From: Eggerthellales bacterium UBA948
Lineage (GTDB): Bacteria > Actinomycetota > Coriobacteriia > Coriobacteriales > UBA8131
Reading direction: 5' to 3'
Assembly: GCA_002293265.1 (NCBI GenBank)
Contig: DBCW01000076.1
Span: 10,568-18,064 of the forward strand
Length of the DNA: 7,497 nt
Shown: positions 5,876-7,497 of the stretch, piece by piece
Position numbering within the stretch: the first letter of the stretch is position 1
Layout: each line of letters starts with the position of its first letter
Notes under the pieces: model-generated
Told to the model about the DNA's origin: nothing
Seen by the model: only the letters and a program-made list of their open reading frames with translations
Database searches by the model: none
Translations under genes and position numbers: made by a program

Positions 5876-7055
5876 TTTTTATCCTTTTCGCAAGAAGTTT
5901 GATCTGCTTTGGTATGAGACTTTTGATTGTCGGCACAAAAGGCTTCAGTCGGCAGAATTGCTTGGCGGCTTCTCCGTATCCCTTATTAGCAATTGCCGAA
6001 TAAACGTTATCTCGATCCCTTGGTCTCGGTGATGCGCTTAAAAGATTGCTATTACCAGCAGCCGCATGTTCGGGCGATGTTTCTACTAAATGAGCTTCGT
6101 TTTCTAGTTCAGATAAAAGAGAAATTCCCTTGTCTGTATTTGCGAATATGATAGATGTGCCTATGGTGCAATCAAATGAAAGGTTTGCGGTATCAGCATT
6201 CCAATAATCACCTATTGTCAAATCCGAGACTCGATTCAACCGAGCAAATGGGCAGACATAGCAGCATTCTCTACTTGCTAAGTCTGCTAAGTAGTAGTAG
6301 TAGTAGTAGCTGTCATTGTACAAAGACGTGCGCTTTCTTTTCACCCCAGATATCGCATGCCATTCAATAATGCCATTTGAGCACCACCCATTTTTTGTTT
6401 TGTCTCTAAAGGAAAATGAGGCAAGCTTGCCATTCTTAGAGGATTCATAAGTTAAGTAATCAGCAAGTAATGTTTGGCTAGGAACACCATGGCAAATCAA
6501 GTCAATTGTAATAAGATTTTCATAGTTTATGCCAAGATAAGACCTTAGTCCTGCTACCTGGCATGGTGTTCCAGAAAACATGACACTCTGTCCATCAGTT
6601 AAGTAAGATTCTACAGTTTTTAAACAGGCTCCCATATCGCTCTGAACATATTTTGAGCCACGCATTCTATCTAAATCAATAATTTTGCTTGTTATTATGT
6701 GCCTGGCCGTGTATCGTTCATCAAAGACGCAACCACAAATCCAACCTCCATCGCATATTTGCTTGTTTGCCATTAGAGCAAAGGCAGCTCCAGAAGAGCT
6801 TTTCTCAAGCATTTTATGATCTTTGGCCTGCAGGGCGTATGCCCTTGGTTGATCATCATGAAAAAGATCTTCATTCGCATAAGGGCATGCACGCCCACAC
6901 TCGCCACAGTCCGTACAATTATCATGACAAATCAATGGATATGCAAATCCCTCATTGTCAGGAATCATTCTGATTGCATCAAAGTGGCATGCCGCTACGC
7001 ATGCAGTACAACCATAACATGTCGTTTTATCAATACCCTCTATATATTTAAGCAC
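5865..7055 (-). CDS. 4Fe-4S ferredoxin / coenzyme F420 hydrogenase beta-subunit (CoFrhB) family protein
   Basis: 396 residues from the chosen start. Two ferredoxin-type cysteine sets are visible: C13-x2-C16-x2-C19-x3-C23 and C47-x2-C50-x2-C53-x3-C57, each able to hold a [4Fe-4S] cluster. The CoFrhB (PF04432) domain follows, with FSGTPCQVAGL (160-170), ICHGVPS (187-193), the tyrosine run (250-255), ECCYVCPFA (263-271) and SDLTIGDYW (277-285). The cysteines of CCYVC are conserved in the family and may bind another cluster. The family is a flavin-linked oxidoreductase module. In polysaccharide clusters its substrate is unknown; beside a pyruvyl transferase-like gene it may reduce a sugar or a donor intermediate (inference), probably in the cytosol. 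ATGs at 7094 and 7079 are in frame, but GTG 7055 is preferred: AGGAGAG (7064-7058) lies just upstream, it leaves the usual short lead to the first Cys, and it gives an 8-nt overlap with the glycosyltransferase stop. The stop overlaps the next gene by 11 nt. Confidence 0.9.
   Translation of the reverse strand: MLKYIEGIDKTTCYGCTACVAACHFDAIRMIPDNEGFAYPLICHDNCTDCGECGRACPYANEDLFHDDQPRAYALQAKDHKMLEKSSSGAAFALMANKQICDGGWICGCVFDERYTARHIITSKIIDLDRMRGSKYVQSDMGACLKTVESYLTDGQSVMFSGTPCQVAGLRSYLGINYENLITIDLICHGVPSQTLLADYLTYESSKNGKLASFSFRDKTKNGWCSNGIIEWHAISGVKRKRTSLYNDSYYYYYYLADLASRECCYVCPFARLNRVSDLTIGDYWNADTANLSFDCTIGTSIIFANTDKGISLLSELENEAHLVETSPEHAAAGNSNLLSASPRPRDRDNVYSAIANKGYGEAAKQFCRLKPFVPTIKSLIPKQIKLLAKRIKNGR
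6291..6308 (-). repeat. (TAC)6 microsatellite coding for six tyrosines
   Basis: On the coding strand six identical TAC codons follow an AGC and precede a TTA, inside the CoFrhB gene. The protein position is an aromatic-rich helix just before the conserved CCYVC, where relatives usually have mixed Tyr, Phe and Leu. A pure triplet run can change length by slippage while staying in frame. Confidence 0.9.
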
Positions 7056-7497
7056 CTCTCTCCTCACCAAAGCAGTCATGCAGCAACTCGACAAAAGCCT
7101 CTGGCCGATTGCTGCGGAACTTATTTTTGCATGAATGGCTGGGAATTGATTTCAGTTTATATTTTTCAATGAAATTACATATCTCACTTATTGCTGTAAC
7201 TTTATCATCAGTGCGATCGTCAACGAATAACGCATGTCCATATTCTTTTAAATGTGGTTTCGATGGCTCATTATCTATTGCAAAGGTAGAAATTATTGGC
7301 TTAAGGTAACTCATATATTCAAATATTTTGCATGGAATCGTATACGGATTGCAACTACCAATGTTAATAAAAGCTAGTGCATTAGATTCGAGTGCACCAA
7401 CAGCTTCTTTATCAAGCATGCCAAGCAATTTGATACGGCTACTGCTATCAGAGATATATTTTTCGAGAATTTTTGGCTCGTTACAATCGCCGGCAAT
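7048..7497 (-). CDS. Glycosyltransferase, C-terminal part (N-terminus beyond window)
   Basis: The frame is open from the right edge to a TAA at 7050-7048, giving 149 residues, so the gene is cut by the window. An internal Met at 7428 is not a believable start because the same frame continues upstream with family-like sequence (IAGDCNEPKILEKYI). Visible features are those of the C-terminal nucleotide-sugar-binding half of a GT-B glycosyltransferase: a strand AGD, the helix segment RIKLLGML, LAFINIG, and the signature IPCKIFEYMSYLKPIIS (54-70 of the visible part), equal to the usual P-x-K-x-F-E-Y-M-x-x-x-K-P-I donor-binding motif. Then come EPSKPHLKEYGHALFVDD and a helical tail. It would transfer a sugar in the cytoplasm during repeat-unit assembly; donor and linkage cannot be inferred. 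It is the first visible gene of the operon and overlaps the iron-sulfur gene, whose ribosome site lies in its last codons. Confidence 0.82.
   Translation of the reverse strand: MAGDCNEPKILEKYISDSSSRIKLLGMLDKEAVGALESNALAFINIGSCNPYTIPCKIFEYMSYLKPIISTFAIDNEPSKPHLKEYGHALFVDDRTDDKVTAISEICNFIEKYKLKSIPSHSCKNKFRSNRPEAFVELLHDCFGEERGA
7058..7064 (-). promoter_or_regulatory. Ribosome binding site that decides the iron-sulfur gene start
   Basis: AGGAGAG lies inside the last codons of the glycosyltransferase gene, with 4 nt between AGGAG and the GTG at 7055. It is downstream of the alternative ATGs at 7094 and 7079, neither of which has a comparable purine-rich site, so it argues for the GTG start and for coupled translation. 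Confidence 0.5.

Noticed and set aside
7048..7428. Glycosyltransferase ORF as a complete gene starting at 7428
   Set aside because: The same frame stays open to the window edge with family-like sequence, so the Met is internal and the gene is truncated by the window.
1..7497. CRISPR arrays, tRNA or rRNA genes, transposases
   Set aside because: No spaced direct repeats, cloverleaf-like segments, rRNA stretches or transposase motifs were seen on either strand.

Overview
The window reads as an accessory region of a low-to-moderate-GC anaerobe, most likely a gut or host-associated Firmicute or a low-GC member of the Coriobacteriia. The reasons are the DUF3791/DUF3990 pair, a pyruvyl transferase-like gene next to a coenzyme F420 hydrogenase beta-subunit-like iron-sulfur protein, and the AT-leaning codon use. 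The phylum is an inference; no rRNA or housekeeping gene is present to settle it.

Right-hand part (about 2132-7497, all minus strand, transcribed right to left): the distal end of a surface polysaccharide (capsule, EPS or O-antigen type) cluster. In transcription order it holds the C-terminal part of a glycosyltransferase that runs off the right edge, a ferredoxin/CoFrhB iron-sulfur flavoprotein-like protein, a polysaccharide pyruvyl transferase family protein, a 36-codon small ORF not recognised as any known family, a non-hydrolysing UDP-GlcNAc 2-epimerase family enzyme with FnlC/Cap5G-like motifs, and a Wzx-like multi-pass flippase. The first five overlap end to start (8, 11, 17 and 4 nt). 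The flippase follows after 39 nt, so one translationally coupled operon is likely. Its promoter lies outside the window. Together the genes would supply a nucleotide sugar, transfer and decorate sugars, and export the lipid-linked repeat unit. The polymer structure cannot be read from here.

Left-hand part (1-2131): an accessory and partly decayed zone. A minus-strand frame is open from 964 to base 1 without a stop; it is the start of a long unfinished protein (321 codons visible), possibly of a PfkB-like/RyR-domain type. Next, on the plus strand, come the relic of a DUF234-type AAA ATPase C-terminus with two in-frame stops, a DUF3791 gene with an extended -10 promoter placed so that the mRNA could be leaderless, and an overlapping DUF3990 (ADP-ribosyltransferase-fold) gene cut to about half its normal length. 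An AT-rich stretch with an imperfect inverted repeat separates this zone from the end of the polysaccharide operon.

The observations most worth following are the 36-codon coupled ORF inside the polysaccharide operon, the DUF3791 start placed at a predicted transcription start, the broken DUF3990 gene, the long open frame at the left edge, and a pure TAC repeat coding for six tyrosines in the iron-sulfur protein.
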